64,000 nucleotides of DNA from Marinobacterium rhizophilum DSM 18822 (GCF_000378045.1 NZ_KB899094.1:88243-152242), one strand, 5' to 3'. Shown: positions 1 to 9,007, numbered from the stretch's first letter. The notes: generated from the sequence alone by a model not told the origin. Program-made: numbers and translations.

Positions 1-59
1 AACGGTTGATGCATCGTTGGGCTACGCCCCTTCGGGCCTGCGCCCAATCGACCAATCAC

Positions 60-139
60 GCCCGCGGCATACCGTACATCCTGTACATCGCCGCTCCTGC
101 GCATCCCTGCGCCCGCGGCATACCGTACATCCTGTACAT
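60..139. repeat. pair of 29-bp direct repeats
   Basis: A 29-bp sequence beginning GCCCGCGGCATACC occurs at 60-88 and again, identically, at 111-139, so the period is 51 bp. Each unit holds the inverted pair GTACAT/TGTAC. There are only two copies and no protein-coding potential is apparent. The left flank is outside the window, so more copies could exist. Confidence 0.7.
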
Positions 140-191
140 AAACCCTGCTCACGTGCATCCATGCACTCGCAGGATAAGTACCTCCATGTAC

Positions 192-216
192 AAAAAAGGG
201 AGCCGCGAGGGCTCCC
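192..216 (-). terminator. rho-independent terminator of the iol operon
   Basis: Stem GGGAGCC (198-204) pairs with GGCTCCC (210-216). On the minus strand it is followed by six T residues (192-197). It lies about 110 bp past the iolA stop codon and is the first good intrinsic terminator in the direction of iol transcription. Confidence 0.7.
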
Positions 217-260
217 AAGTGGGTCTCAGGAAGCAACCGCCTGAGTTCATGCGCACTTGA

Positions 261-294
261 GCCCTGTTAGCGCATCTGCATGCGATAACAGGGC
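261..294. repeat. 15-bp stem inverted repeat
   Basis: GCCCTGTTAGCGCAT and its near reverse complement (one mismatch) are separated by CTGC. It lies just downstream of iolA. There is no T-run on either side in the minus direction, so it may be an mRNA 3-prime-end stabilising hairpin rather than a terminator. Confidence 0.5.
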
Positions 295-323
295 CCAGGG
301 TTCGGGGCCCCTGCAGTGTTTTT

Positions 324-1826
324 TTACTTCATCGTCGGCATCGAGAACTCGGAGCCGGCGCGCAGGCCTGTCGGCCAGCGTGCAGTGATGGTTTTCATTT
401 TGGTGTAGAAACGAACGCCATCCGGGCCGTGCATGTGCAGCGGGCCAAACAGGGAGCGCTTCCAGCCACCGAAGCTGTGGAACGCCATGGGAACAGGGAT
501 GGGCACGTTCACGCCGACCATGCCCACCTGGATCTCTTCGCAGAACTGACGGGCGCTGTCGCCGTCACGGGTGAAGATAGCCGTGCCGTTGCCGTATTCG
601 TGCTCGTTGATCAGTTTGACTGCATCTGCGTAGGACTTGACCCGAACCACGCACAGTACCGGCCCGAAGATTTCCTCGTCGTAAATACGCATGCCGGGGC
701 TGACCTGGTCGAACAGGGTCGGGCCAACGAAGTAGCCGTTCTCGTGATTCTTGGCGACAAAATCGCGGCCGTCGACCACGAGCTTCGCACCCTCTTCGAC
801 ACCGGAGTCAATGTAGCTTTTTACCTTGGCGGCGTGTTCCTTGGTGATCAGCGGACCCATGTGTGCTTCTTCAGGCAGGCCGATACCGGGGCCGACGCGC
901 ATGGTGGCGATTTCTTCACCCAGGCGCTTGATCAGGTTGTCTGCAACGTCGTCACCAACACAGACCGCTACCGAGATCGCCATGCAGCGCTCGCCGGCAG
1001 AGCCGTAGGCCGCGCCCATCAGGGAGTGAACCACCTGCTCGGGGTCGGCATCCGGCATCACGACCATGTGGTTTTTGGCGCCGCCCAGGGCCTGTACGCG
1101 CTTGCCGTGCTCGCTGGCTGTTTTGTAGATGTACTCGGCAATGGGGGTCGAGCCGACAAAGCTGACTGCACCGACACGCTCGTCGGTCAGCAGTACGTCG
1201 ACGGCTTCCTTGTCGCCGTTAACGATATTGAACACGCCCTTGGGCAGGCCGGCTTCGGCCAGCAGTTCCGCCAGACGGTAAGTGGTGCTCGGGTCCTTCT
1301 CGGACGGCTTCATGACAAAGGTGTTGCCGCAGGCGATGGCGACCGGGAACATCCACATCGGCACCATGGCCGGGAAGTTGAACGGGCTGATACCCGCACA
1401 GACGCCGACCGGCTGCATTTTGGAGTAGCTGTCCACGCCGCGGCCGACGTTCAGGCTGTGCTCGCCCTTGAGCAGGTGCGGAATGCCGCAGGCAAATTCG
1501 ACCACTTCCAGACCACGGGTCAGTTCGCCCTTGGCATCGGAGAACACCTTGCCGTGTTCGGAGGTGATCATGGCAGCCAGTTCGTCGGCATGCTCTTCGA
1601 CCAGCGCCTTGAACTTGAACATGACGCGGGCACGGTTCAGCGGGGAGACCTTGCTCCAGGTTTTCAACGCTTCTGCGGCCGATGCGATGGCATCACGGGT
1701 TTCGTCGGCGCTGGAGAGCGCGACGTTCATGCTCGGCTCGCCGGTGGCCGGGTTGTAAACGACAGCGGTACGGCCGCTATTGCTGGCGACCGCTTCGCAG
1801 TTGATGTAGTTACCCAGAGTTTTCAT
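324..1826 (-). CDS. iolA: methylmalonate-semialdehyde dehydrogenase, CoA-acylating
   Basis: A 500-residue protein of the MMSDH branch of the aldehyde dehydrogenase superfamily. It oxidises malonate semialdehyde (or methylmalonate semialdehyde) to acetyl-CoA (or propionyl-CoA), CO2 and NADH, the last step of inositol catabolism. The visible marks are the N-terminal NYINCEAV segment, the PFNFPAMVPMWM segment typical of MMSDH, and the catalytic cysteine in GERCMA near residue 280. The start has the SD GAGGAAACAGC-ATG. It is the last gene of the iolC-iolD-iolE-iolA operon, 47 bp after iolE, and a terminator follows. mmsA of valine catabolism has the same fold, but the operon context argues for the inositol role. 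Confidence 0.93.
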   Translation of the reverse strand: MKTLGNYINCEAVASNSGRTAVVYNPATGEPSMNVALSSADETRDAIASAAEALKTWSKVSPLNRARVMFKFKALVEEHADELAAMITSEHGKVFSDAKGELTRGLEVVEFACGIPHLLKGEHSLNVGRGVDSYSKMQPVGVCAGISPFNFPAMVPMWMFPVAIACGNTFVMKPSEKDPSTTYRLAELLAEAGLPKGVFNIVNGDKEAVDVLLTDERVGAVSFVGSTPIAEYIYKTASEHGKRVQALGGAKNHMVVMPDADPEQVVHSLMGAAYGSAGERCMAISVAVCVGDDVADNLIKRLGEEIATMRVGPGIGLPEEAHMGPLITKEHAAKVKSYIDSGVEEGAKLVVDGRDFVAKNHENGYFVGPTLFDQVSPGMRIYDEEIFGPVLCVVRVKSYADAVKLINEHEYGNGTAIFTRDGDSARQFCEEIQVGMVGVNVPIPVPMAFHSFGGWKRSLFGPLHMHGPDGVRFYTKMKTITARWPTGLRAGSEFSMPTMK

Positions 1827-1873
1827 GCTGTTTCCTCGTGAATCTTGTAATTGAATGCTCGGTCCGTGCGCGA

Positions 1874-2773
1874 TCAGGCGCGGATTTCGAGTCCGGCGCT
1901 ATCGCAAAAGCGCTGCAGGTGAGTGCGGCCCAGGGTTGCGTAAGTGAGCGGGTGCGCCACGGTTGGATCCTGCTCGGCCTCGACCACCAGCCAGCCTTCG
2001 TAGCCGCTGGCCTTGAGGGCCTTGAACAGGGTTGTATAGTCGATAAAGCCATCGCCGGGCACGGTGAAGACGCCGCTGAGCACCGAGTCGAGAAAGCTCA
2101 TGTCGCGATTTTTCACGTCTTGCATGATGGCGGGACGAATATCCTTGCAGTGCACATGACAGATGCGATCGGCATGGCGCTGCTGGATCGCCAGCGGATC
2201 ACCGCCTGCAAAAGTCAGGTGACCGGTGTCCAGCAACAGGCCTACGGCATCCGTGGTACCGGCCATCAGGCGGTCGATTTCCTCTTCGGTCTCGATCACG
2301 GTACCCATGTGGTGGTGATAGGCGATGCGAACACCCTGATCCAGGCAGTACTGGGCGACGCTATTGAGACGCGGCAGGAAGACTGCCCACTGTTCTTCGC
2401 TCATGACCGGACGCTTGGTGACCGGCGTTTCGCGCTGGCCATGTACGCAGCCGGTGACTTCGCAAAACACCATGACCTTGGCGCCCAGCGTCTTGAGCAG
2501 GTGCAGGTGGCCCTGAATGGCTTCGATTTCTTCTTCCGCCGTGCGGTTAAGCAGCTCACTGCTGTACCAGCCGGACACCAGACTCAGGCCATGGCTATCC
2601 AGGATCGGGCCCAGGGCTTCGGGGGTGCGGGGAAACTTCTGGCCCAGTTCGAAGCCGGCGTAGCCGGCCTGCTTGCCTTCGGTCAGACAGGTTTCCAGTG
2701 AGGTTTCTGCACCCAGCGCCGGCATGTCGTCGTTGGTCCAGGTCAGCGGGTTGATGCCAATTCTTACACTCAT
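1874..2773 (-). CDS. iolE: myo-inosose-2 dehydratase
   Basis: A 299-residue sugar-isomerase-type TIM barrel. It dehydrates 2-keto-myo-inositol to 3D-trihydroxycyclohexane-1,2-dione, the substrate of IolD. IolE hallmarks are INPLTWTNDDMP at the N terminus, GFELGQKFP, SGWYSSEL, the metal-ligand region AYHHHMGT, LLDTGHLTFAGGDP and HVHCKDIR. I chose the ATG at 2773, not the in-frame TTG at 2785, because GGAG lies 6 nt upstream of this ATG and would fall inside the longer reading. It is separated from iolD by a 92-bp inverted-repeat element rather than by the short spacing seen elsewhere in the operon. Confidence 0.93.
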   Translation of the reverse strand: MSVRIGINPLTWTNDDMPALGAETSLETCLTEGKQAGYAGFELGQKFPRTPEALGPILDSHGLSLVSGWYSSELLNRTAEEEIEAIQGHLHLLKTLGAKVMVFCEVTGCVHGQRETPVTKRPVMSEEQWAVFLPRLNSVAQYCLDQGVRIAYHHHMGTVIETEEEIDRLMAGTTDAVGLLLDTGHLTFAGGDPLAIQQRHADRICHVHCKDIRPAIMQDVKNRDMSFLDSVLSGVFTVPGDGFIDYTTLFKALKASGYEGWLVVEAEQDPTVAHPLTYATLGRTHLQRFCDSAGLEIRA

Positions 2774-2816
2774 CTTGTTCTCCAAATACGTAATAAAGGT
2801 CTGTTATCGAGTGCGT

Positions 2817-2908
2817 TAGGGGCCTGTTGAACTTGACCGGTCGTAGCGAGGGAATGGCCAAAATCGGCGTTTCCGCAGCAGATCAGTGTTAAGTCCAACA
2901 GGCTGCTA
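2817..2908. mobile_element. MITE-like element, copy A (short form)
   Basis: A 92-bp element with imperfect 18-bp terminal inverted repeats: TAGGGGCCTGTTGAACTT at 2817-2834 and AAGTCCAACAGGCTGCTA at 2891-2908. Internally it keeps the family end-modules (GGTCGTAGCGAGGGAA and GCAGATCAGTGTTAAG) but lacks the middle. It sits between iolD and iolE, and its last three bases are the iolD stop codon. Other copies are at 7086, 20947, 24796 and 37893. Confidence 0.75.
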
Positions 2909-4756
2909 TATGTTCTGTAGCTGGCGGGCCTTGAACGACTCGTAGCGACGACGGGCTTCCACCACCTGGGAACGCTCGGAGACCTCAGGCACCGCCACAT
3001 CCCACCAGGAACCGCCTTCTTCAGCCACGTTGACGACGTCGGTATCCAGCGTGATCAGGTAGCTGATCGGTGACGCTTTGGCACGCTCCAGCGCGGCTTC
3101 CAGCTGCTGAATGTTGCCAACCTTCTCGGAACGGGCGCCCAGGGCGGCGGCATGGGCCGCGAAGTCGGTTTTGGGTGCACCACCTTCGACGGTCAGGCAG
3201 TCCTCCAGCATGTTGTTGAAGCCGGGGCCGCCGCAGAACTGCTGCAGGCGATGGATGCAGCCATAGCCGCGGTTATCCAGCACCACCATGACGATCTTCT
3301 GGCCGAGCATCACCGAGGTGGCGATTTCGGAGTTAAGCATCAGGTAAGAGCCATCGCCGACCATGACGAACACTTCGGAATCCGGTTTGGCCATCTTGGC
3401 ACCCAGGCCGCCCGCCAGTTCGTATCCCATGCAGGAATAGCCGTACTCCATGTGGTAGCCCTTGTCGAAACGGGTACGCCAGAGCTTTTGCAGTTCGCCC
3501 GGCAGACCGCCGGCGGCGCAGACCACGATGTCCTTTTCGCCGGCAGCACGGTTTACCGCACCCACCACTTCCGCATCGGTGGGCAGGTCAGTGCCGCGGT
3601 CGGTGGTGGCGATATCGACGGATTTGTTCCACTGAGTGCGCAGTTGGGCGGCTTTCTCGATCCAGCTGCCTTCAGGCTGCCAGCCGGCCAGGCCAGCCGT
3701 CAGCTGTGGCAAGGTGAGCTTGGCATCGCCAACCAGCGGCTGGCCCTTGTGCTTGACGGCGTCGAAGGAGGCAACGTTAAGGCACAGCAGGCGCGCGTTC
3801 GGGTTGATCAGTGCGCGGGAGCCGGAGGCAAAGTCACCCAGGCGGGTGCCCACGGCGATAATCAGGTCCGCCTCGGCGGCCAGGGTATTGGTGGAGGCCG
3901 CGCCGGTAACACCGATGGTGCCCATGTTGTGCTGATGGTCCCAGGGCAGCGCGCCCTTGCCGGCCTGCGTTTCGCCGACCGGCAGGCTGCAGGCGTTCAC
4001 CAGCGCATCCAGTTCGTTGATGGCGCCGGAGTAGTGCACGCCGCCACCGGCGATGACCAGCGGCTTTTTCGCCTGGCGGATCAGCGCGATAGCTTCTCCC
4101 AGCTCGACTGAGTCGGGGGCCTGGCGGCGCAGGCGGTGAATCTTCTGGGCGAAGAACTGTTCCGGGTAGTCGTAGGCCATGGTCTGCACGTCCTGCGGCA
4201 TCGCCAGGCATACCGGCCCGCATTCAACCGGATCCGTCAGTACGCGCATGGCCTGCGGCAACGAGGTCAGCAGCTGCTCGGGGCGGGTAATGCGATCAAA
4301 GAAGCGGCTGACCGGCTTGAAGCAGTCGTTCGATGTCAGGGTGTGGTCGTGAAAGTTCTCCACCTGCTGCAGCACCGGGTCCGGCAGACGGGTGGCAAAG
4401 GTATCCCCTGGCAGGAACAGTACCGGCAGGCGGTTGACATGGGCCACGGCAGCCGCGGTCACCATGTTCACGGCGCCGGGGCCTGCGGACGCGGTACAGG
4501 CCATCATCTGCTGACGGTTCAGTGTCTTGGTGTAGGCGATGGCCGCGTGGGCCATGCCCTGTTCGTTGTGGGCACGGTACGTCGGCAACTCATCCTGCAC
4601 GTGGTAGAGAGCTTCGCCGAGCCCGGCCACGTTACCGTGTCCGAAGATCGCCCAGACACCCGCGAACATCGGCTTGAGTTCGCCGTCGATCAGTACTTTT
4701 TGGGCCGTCATATAGCGCACAACGGCCTGTGCCATAGTCAGTCTGATTGTTTTCAT
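2906..4756 (-). CDS. iolD: 3D-(3,5/4)-trihydroxycyclohexane-1,2-dione acylhydrolase
   Basis: A 616-residue thiamine-diphosphate enzyme that hydrolytically opens the cyclohexanedione ring to 5-deoxyglucuronate. The N-terminal PYR domain holds the cofactor-activating glutamate (Glu65 in RAHNEQGM), and TASAGPGAVNMV follows. The central domain runs roughly over residues 200-340. The C-terminal PP domain carries the GDGSY...N diphosphate/Mg motif near residues 460-495 and DNRGYGCIHRLQ. Length and motifs match IolD rather than acetolactate synthase. It starts at ATG 4756 with an SD GGAGAGACAAGA, 20 bp after iolC. The TAG stop coincides with the end of repeat copy A, which suggests that insertion set the present C terminus. 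Confidence 0.94.
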   Translation of the reverse strand: MKTIRLTMAQAVVRYMTAQKVLIDGELKPMFAGVWAIFGHGNVAGLGEALYHVQDELPTYRAHNEQGMAHAAIAYTKTLNRQQMMACTASAGPGAVNMVTAAAVAHVNRLPVLFLPGDTFATRLPDPVLQQVENFHDHTLTSNDCFKPVSRFFDRITRPEQLLTSLPQAMRVLTDPVECGPVCLAMPQDVQTMAYDYPEQFFAQKIHRLRRQAPDSVELGEAIALIRQAKKPLVIAGGGVHYSGAINELDALVNACSLPVGETQAGKGALPWDHQHNMGTIGVTGAASTNTLAAEADLIIAVGTRLGDFASGSRALINPNARLLCLNVASFDAVKHKGQPLVGDAKLTLPQLTAGLAGWQPEGSWIEKAAQLRTQWNKSVDIATTDRGTDLPTDAEVVGAVNRAAGEKDIVVCAAGGLPGELQKLWRTRFDKGYHMEYGYSCMGYELAGGLGAKMAKPDSEVFVMVGDGSYLMLNSEIATSVMLGQKIVMVVLDNRGYGCIHRLQQFCGGPGFNNMLEDCLTVEGGAPKTDFAAHAAALGARSEKVGNIQQLEAALERAKASPISYLITLDTDVVNVAEEGGSWWDVAVPEVSERSQVVEARRRYESFKARQLQNI

Positions 4757-4776
4757 TCTTGTCTCTCCGACCTCAA

Positions 4777-6711
4777 TTAGCTGGCCTTGCGCGCGCGCCA
4801 GTGCCGAATCAGTTGTAGATAGTTGTTGCTGACGCTGTTGACCAGGCCTTCATCGTCGATCTCGCCGGCCAGCCACTGGCGGCTTTCCTGCGCCCAGAGC
4901 GTGCGGCCGATGGTGAAGCCCTTGCAGATATCAAAGCCGGCGGTGTTGTCGAAGCCTTGTTTGATTTCATCAATGGGTGCATCCAGGCCCAGCAGTACGA
5001 CGCCGCGGCAATGCGGTGCCCGTGCCTTGATCAACTCGCTGATCTCGCTCCAGGCGGCACGGCTCGGCGAAGGCAGTTTCCACCAGTCGGGCCGAATGCC
5101 GAGATTGTAGAAACGTGCAATGGAGCGTACCAGGGTGCTGTCGTCCTGCGGCATGTCCTTGGGCGGAATCAGCTCCAGCAGCAGTTCATGGCCGGAGGCG
5201 CAGCAGGCCTTGTACAGTTCCATGGCCTGACGTTCCTGGGCCAGCCGGGTTTCGATGGCATGATCGGGGTGATAAAAGATCAGGCACTTGACGACATGTT
5301 CGCGGGGCCACTCTTTCAGCCGGGAGCCAATGGAACGGCCGCCTTCGAGTTCGATCGGCATGGAAGAGGGCAGTTCCACCGGACGGCCGATCCACCAGCC
5401 GCGGCCGGTAACGTCGTTCAGTGCATCCTGGCCATAGGTATCGTCGATCAGCACGCCCACGTTGCCGTTCAGGCCGGCCTGTTCAGCGCCGCGTTCGGCG
5501 GCGTTGACCAGCAGGCGCTTCAGCGTCTTGATGCGGGCAGGATCGGTACCGACGTCCTTGGCCATGTCGAATAGCTGTTTGCGGTGGTCGAACGCCAGGC
5601 CGAAGATCTCGTTCCACTCGCCGACACTGCGTGTCGTCACGCGGTGCAGATAGTTCAGTTCGGTATCCTGGTCCGGACGCGGGATCGACTCGGCACGTTC
5701 CAGGTAATAATCCAGCTCTTCGGCGCTCGGGATCGCCGGGGCGCAGCCATGGCGCGATACCACCAGGGCGCCGCACGCATTGGCGTACGCGCAGCAGCGT
5801 TCGGGGCTTGCGTCCTGCAGCCAGCCGCGCAGGTAGCCGGACATAAAGGCATCGCCGGCACCCAGTACGTTCATCACTTCAACGCGTACGCCGGTGAAGA
5901 CATCGAAGTCATCCATGCTGGCGGGAATGTCACCTTCCAGCACGGTGCAGCCGAGCGCACCCAGCTTCAGTACGATGGTGGCATCGCTCAGTGCGCGGAT
6001 TTTCTTCAGTGCATCGATCGTGTCAGTGGTGCCACCGGCGATATGCACTTCCTCTTCGGTGCCAACAATCAGGTCGCAATAGGGCAGCACGGTTTGCAGG
6101 TGCGCGCTGACGCTGTCGTCGGACACGAAGCGGTTCTCGCCTTCACCAATACCGGTGAGGCCCCAGAGTACCGGGCGGTAGTCGATGTCCAGAACCACCT
6201 TGGTGCCGGCCGCACGGGCATACTCCATCGCGGTTTTGCTGGCTTCATAGGTCTGGGCGGTGGAGAAGTGCGTGCCGGTAATCATCAGCGCCTTGCTGGA
6301 GGCAATGAATTCCGGTGAAAAATCGTCCCTGGAGATGGCCATGTCGGCGCAATCGCGGCGGTAGAAAATCAGCGGGAAGGTGTCCTTGTCCTTGATGCCC
6401 AGGATAACCAGACCGGTAAGGCGGTCGGGGTCGGTGATGACATGGCTGGTATCGACACCGGCATGACCCAGTTCTTCACGCACAAAGCGTCCCATGTGCT
6501 CATCGCCAACGCGTGTCAGCATGGCGGACTTGAGGCCCAGGCGGGCGGTACCAAAAGCGATGTTGCCGGAAGAGCCACCGAGGTATTTGGCAAAACCGGA
6601 CATGTCTTCAAGACGGCTGCCGATCTGCTCGCCGTACAGGTCCACTGCTGCTCTCCCAAGACAGATAACGTCCAGTGGCCGGCCTGCGCTGTTGGCGCTG
6701 AAGTTGCTCAT
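4777..6711 (-). CDS. iolC: 5-dehydro-2-deoxygluconokinase fused to DUF2090 aldolase-like domain
   Basis: A 644-residue two-domain protein. Residues about 12-330 are a PfkB/ribokinase-type sugar kinase, with the GGSSGNIAFG substrate region and the catalytic-base motif GAGDAF near residue 285. They phosphorylate 2-deoxy-5-keto-D-gluconate. Residues about 335-640 form a DUF2090 domain. In Gram-negative iol operons lacking iolJ this domain is annotated as the 5-dehydro-2-deoxyphosphogluconate aldolase that yields dihydroxyacetone phosphate and malonate semialdehyde. No separate iolJ is present here, which fits the fusion doing both steps. It is the first gene of the minus-strand iol operon, with SD AGGAG 9 nt before the ATG. 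The kinase call is firm; the aldolase role rests on family knowledge. Confidence 0.92.
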   Translation of the reverse strand: MSNFSANSAGRPLDVICLGRAAVDLYGEQIGSRLEDMSGFAKYLGGSSGNIAFGTARLGLKSAMLTRVGDEHMGRFVREELGHAGVDTSHVITDPDRLTGLVILGIKDKDTFPLIFYRRDCADMAISRDDFSPEFIASSKALMITGTHFSTAQTYEASKTAMEYARAAGTKVVLDIDYRPVLWGLTGIGEGENRFVSDDSVSAHLQTVLPYCDLIVGTEEEVHIAGGTTDTIDALKKIRALSDATIVLKLGALGCTVLEGDIPASMDDFDVFTGVRVEVMNVLGAGDAFMSGYLRGWLQDASPERCCAYANACGALVVSRHGCAPAIPSAEELDYYLERAESIPRPDQDTELNYLHRVTTRSVGEWNEIFGLAFDHRKQLFDMAKDVGTDPARIKTLKRLLVNAAERGAEQAGLNGNVGVLIDDTYGQDALNDVTGRGWWIGRPVELPSSMPIELEGGRSIGSRLKEWPREHVVKCLIFYHPDHAIETRLAQERQAMELYKACCASGHELLLELIPPKDMPQDDSTLVRSIARFYNLGIRPDWWKLPSPSRAAWSEISELIKARAPHCRGVVLLGLDAPIDEIKQGFDNTAGFDICKGFTIGRTLWAQESRQWLAGEIDDEGLVNSVSNNYLQLIRHWRARKAS

Positions 6712-6901
6712 AAGGTTATGCTCCTGGGCCGTGAGTCACACGGCGATTGTGCTTATTGTCGTATGTTGAAACCGTTCATTCCAAAATCAGCGACCGGCGG
6801 ATCGATATCGAGTGTGACCGTCGTTTTTGACGTAAGGCTCGCTGCGCGGTACCACCAACAGATGTTTCAACCTGTCAGTGGTGAGTGTCTGGGTCGAGAA
6901 T

Positions 6902-6915
6902 AGAATAAAAATTCC
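6902..6915. promoter_or_regulatory. candidate IolR box upstream of iolC
   Basis: AGAA-TAAAAA-TTCC differs by one base from the GGAA-N6-TTCC motif reported for the RpiR-type IolR of Sinorhizobium. It lies about 190 bp upstream of the iolC start in an AT-rich stretch (6900-6960), which also holds a weaker half-site GGAA at 6932. Confidence 0.5.
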
Positions 6916-7085
6916 ATAACAGCAACAGAATGGAAAATATTTTTTATTTCATGTTCTGTAATGGCTCCTTGGCCACTGCGATATGACGCCGCTGCGGGGC
7001 TTGTCAGCCCGAGGGGCCTGTCCATGACGAGGACCTGCTGAATCGCTGGCTATCTGTTTATAGGGCCATGGCGAGAAGGCGCTCC

Positions 7086-7468
7086 GCAACCTGTCGGACT
7101 TAACACTGATCTACTCGGCTCGGGCATCCTGCTTCGCCCTACCTCCTGCATCCATGCCGTCGTGCGGAAAGGCCGATTTCCTCCGGTAATGAGGGGGCAT
7201 TTTGTGTGCTCTTTATTATTAATCTGACCTGAAAATAGGTTCATTTATATCGCTATTCAGGGGGTAGGAGGCCGGTCTCCGGGCGAATCGGGTGCCCACC
7301 CAAGCCCTGTTCGCCCGCGGAGCGGGCTCCTACAGATTTTCTGCACCCCTGCGGTTGGCAATGTATTTGTCAGCCGGATCAATAAATAGAACCACCATTT
7401 GCCTCAAAAGAGCTCAAAAACTGCCGCAAGTCGGACTTTCCCTCGTTACGATCGGCCAAACCTGTGCT
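7086..7468. mobile_element. MITE-like element, copy B (long form, degenerate right end)
   Basis: The left end GCAACCTGTCGGACTT at 7086-7101 matches the family terminus. The right end ATCGGCCAAACCTGTGCTG is a decayed version of ATCGGTCAAGTCCGACAGGCTGCT. Inside are the shared modules: the CTACTCGGCTC...TGCATCCATGC block, an ATGAGGGGGCATTTT block, a palindromic centre with GGAGACCGG-type and CGCCCGCGGAGCGGGCTCC stems, and the CTCAAAAGAGCTCAAAAACTGCC block. It fills most of the iolC-iolR intergenic region and has no coding capacity. Confidence 0.7.
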
Positions 7469-7682
7469 GTGTACATCACGGGCACGTCAGGCGGGGCACC
7501 TATCAGGCGGGGCACCTAATTGTTCACCGGGCTAATTCACCGGGGCTATTCACCTGGATATTCACAGGGGTAAGAGTGCCATGGCGTCTGAGCGCCTCTC
7601 TTTACATAGGGCGCTACAAAGGGCGCTGCAAAAGACACTGTAAAGAACACGCCAGGTTACCTTGTTACAGTTATCTCATTAT

Positions 7683-7696
7683 GGAATAAATATTCT
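7683..7696. promoter_or_regulatory. candidate IolR box 1 upstream of iolR
   Basis: GGAA-TAAATA-TTCT, one mismatch from GGAA-N6-TTCC, about 172 bp upstream of the iolR start codon. Confidence 0.45.
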
Positions 7697-7711
7697 GAAA
7701 ATGTTGCGATA

Positions 7712-7725
7712 GGAACAAAAATTCC
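7712..7725. promoter_or_regulatory. candidate IolR box 2 upstream of iolR
   Basis: GGAA-CAAAAA-TTCC is an exact match to the reported GGAA-N6-TTCC IolR motif. It lies 29 bp (nearly three helical turns) after box 1, which would suit cooperative binding. Confidence 0.6.
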
Positions 7726-7798
7726 TTATGGTTTAGCTGTCGTGCGGTGCTGAAAGGGTTTGGCTGCAGCGGTGAAACGGAAATGAGACTGCATTTTT

Positions 7799-7812
7799 GG
7801 AAATTTTATTCC
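7799..7812. promoter_or_regulatory. candidate IolR box 3 upstream of iolR
   Basis: GGAA-ATTTTA-TTCC is an exact match to GGAA-N6-TTCC. A further CAATTCC half-site follows directly at 7812-7818. It lies 55 bp upstream of the iolR ATG, a position expected for autorepression. Confidence 0.6.
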
Positions 7813-7867
7813 AATTCCGTGATGTGGGGGTTATAAGGAACCCTGAACACTGGAGGACAGCATAACC

Positions 7868-8710
7868 ATGAATGCAGTACCGCAAACACTGGCCGATCTG
7901 AAGTCCGCCATCGCCGAGCAGCACTCAACGCTGAGCAAACGCCTGCGCCAGGTCGCGCAGTATGTTATGGACAATCCCAACGCGATCGCCTTTGGCACCG
8001 TTGCCGTGATTGCCAAGGATGCGAGTGTGCACCCCTCGACTCTGGTGCGCTTTGCCAACGCTTTCGGCTATAGCGGCTTCAGCGAGATGCAGCGTCTGTT
8101 TCAGCAAAAGCTGATACAGGAATCGCCCAGCTATACAGAACGCATCCGCATAGCGCGTGAAGAACTGGGCGATGACAGCGGTGATACGCCCCTGCAGTTG
8201 CTGTCGCAGTTTGCCGGCGCCAGTTCGGTGGCACTGGAGGAGCTGTGCGAGAGCATTAGCGAACGGGATCTGGAACGGGCGGTGGATATATTGGCCGCCG
8301 CTGAATCAACCCATGTGGTGGGCGTGCGCCGAGCCTTTGTGGTGGCGACGTATTTCGCCTATGCGTTGCGCCATATTGATCGTCGGGCCTACCTGATTGA
8401 TGGTGTGGGCGGCATGTATAACGAGCAGGCCGGCGCCATTGGCGACAAGGATGCGATCATCGCCACCAGCTTTCATCCCTATGCGCCGGAAACCCAGAAT
8501 GTGGCCAAGGCGGCGGTTGAGCGCGGTGTGCCGCTGATTCTGATTACCGACAGTCAGTTGAGCCCGCTGGCCGCCTGCGCCTCGGTCTGTTTTGTGGTGC
8601 GTGATGCCGAAGTGCACGGCTTTCGCGCCCTTGGCTCCACCCTCTGCCTGGCTCAGGCGTTGTCGATCAGCCTGGCGTACCGGGTCGACAAGCAGCGTGT
8701 AAGCGTCTGA
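7868..8710 (+). CDS. iolR: RpiR-family transcriptional regulator of inositol genes
   Basis: A 280-residue RpiR-type regulator. The N-terminal helix-turn-helix (about residues 5-85) contains the family segment LVRFANAFGYSGFSEMQ. A C-terminal SIS sugar-phosphate-binding domain (about 125-265) includes THVVGVRRAFVVATYFAYAL and KDAIIATSFHPYAPET. It is predicted to repress the iol genes until an inositol-derived sugar phosphate binds. The context supports this: it is divergent from iolCDEA, is followed by iolB, and has three GGAA-N6-TTCC-like boxes in its own leader. The ATG at 7868 has GGAGG 10 nt upstream. The name iolR is inferred from context and operator motif. Confidence 0.85.
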   Translation: MNAVPQTLADLKSAIAEQHSTLSKRLRQVAQYVMDNPNAIAFGTVAVIAKDASVHPSTLVRFANAFGYSGFSEMQRLFQQKLIQESPSYTERIRIAREELGDDSGDTPLQLLSQFAGASSVALEELCESISERDLERAVDILAAAESTHVVGVRRAFVVATYFAYALRHIDRRAYLIDGVGGMYNEQAGAIGDKDAIIATSFHPYAPETQNVAKAAVERGVPLILITDSQLSPLAACASVCFVVRDAEVHGFRALGSTLCLAQALSISLAYRVDKQRVSV

Positions 8711-9007
8711 AGGCCGGCGGATCGGGACAAGGGGTTATCGCTATCATTTTTCAACGCTATTGACCCAGAAGGGTTAATAGGTTCCGCAGGGATACTTCGT
8801 CTTTGGGCCTTGCTAACTGCAACAGCCCAATGCGGGCCCTGCGAAAACCGGCCTGTTTCGCGCGTGTGCCCGTTTAAGTGCGCTGGGCGCTTAAATGCAT
8901 CGAGGTGTGTGCGGCAACCCGTACTTTCTGTCGATGCAGATTGCGTGCACACAGGTAATGAGCCGGTTTGTCCACCAGGTCAATAACTCCAAACAAGGTG
9001 AAATTTC

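Noticed and set aside
60-139. Direct repeats as a CRISPR array
   Set aside because: Only two units with a 22-bp spacer, no further copies and no cas genes in the window.
7086-7468. The GGAGCCCGCTCCGCGGGC-type palindromes as ordinary intrinsic terminators
   Set aside because: They lack U-runs and recur as an internal module of the repeat family (copies B and C).
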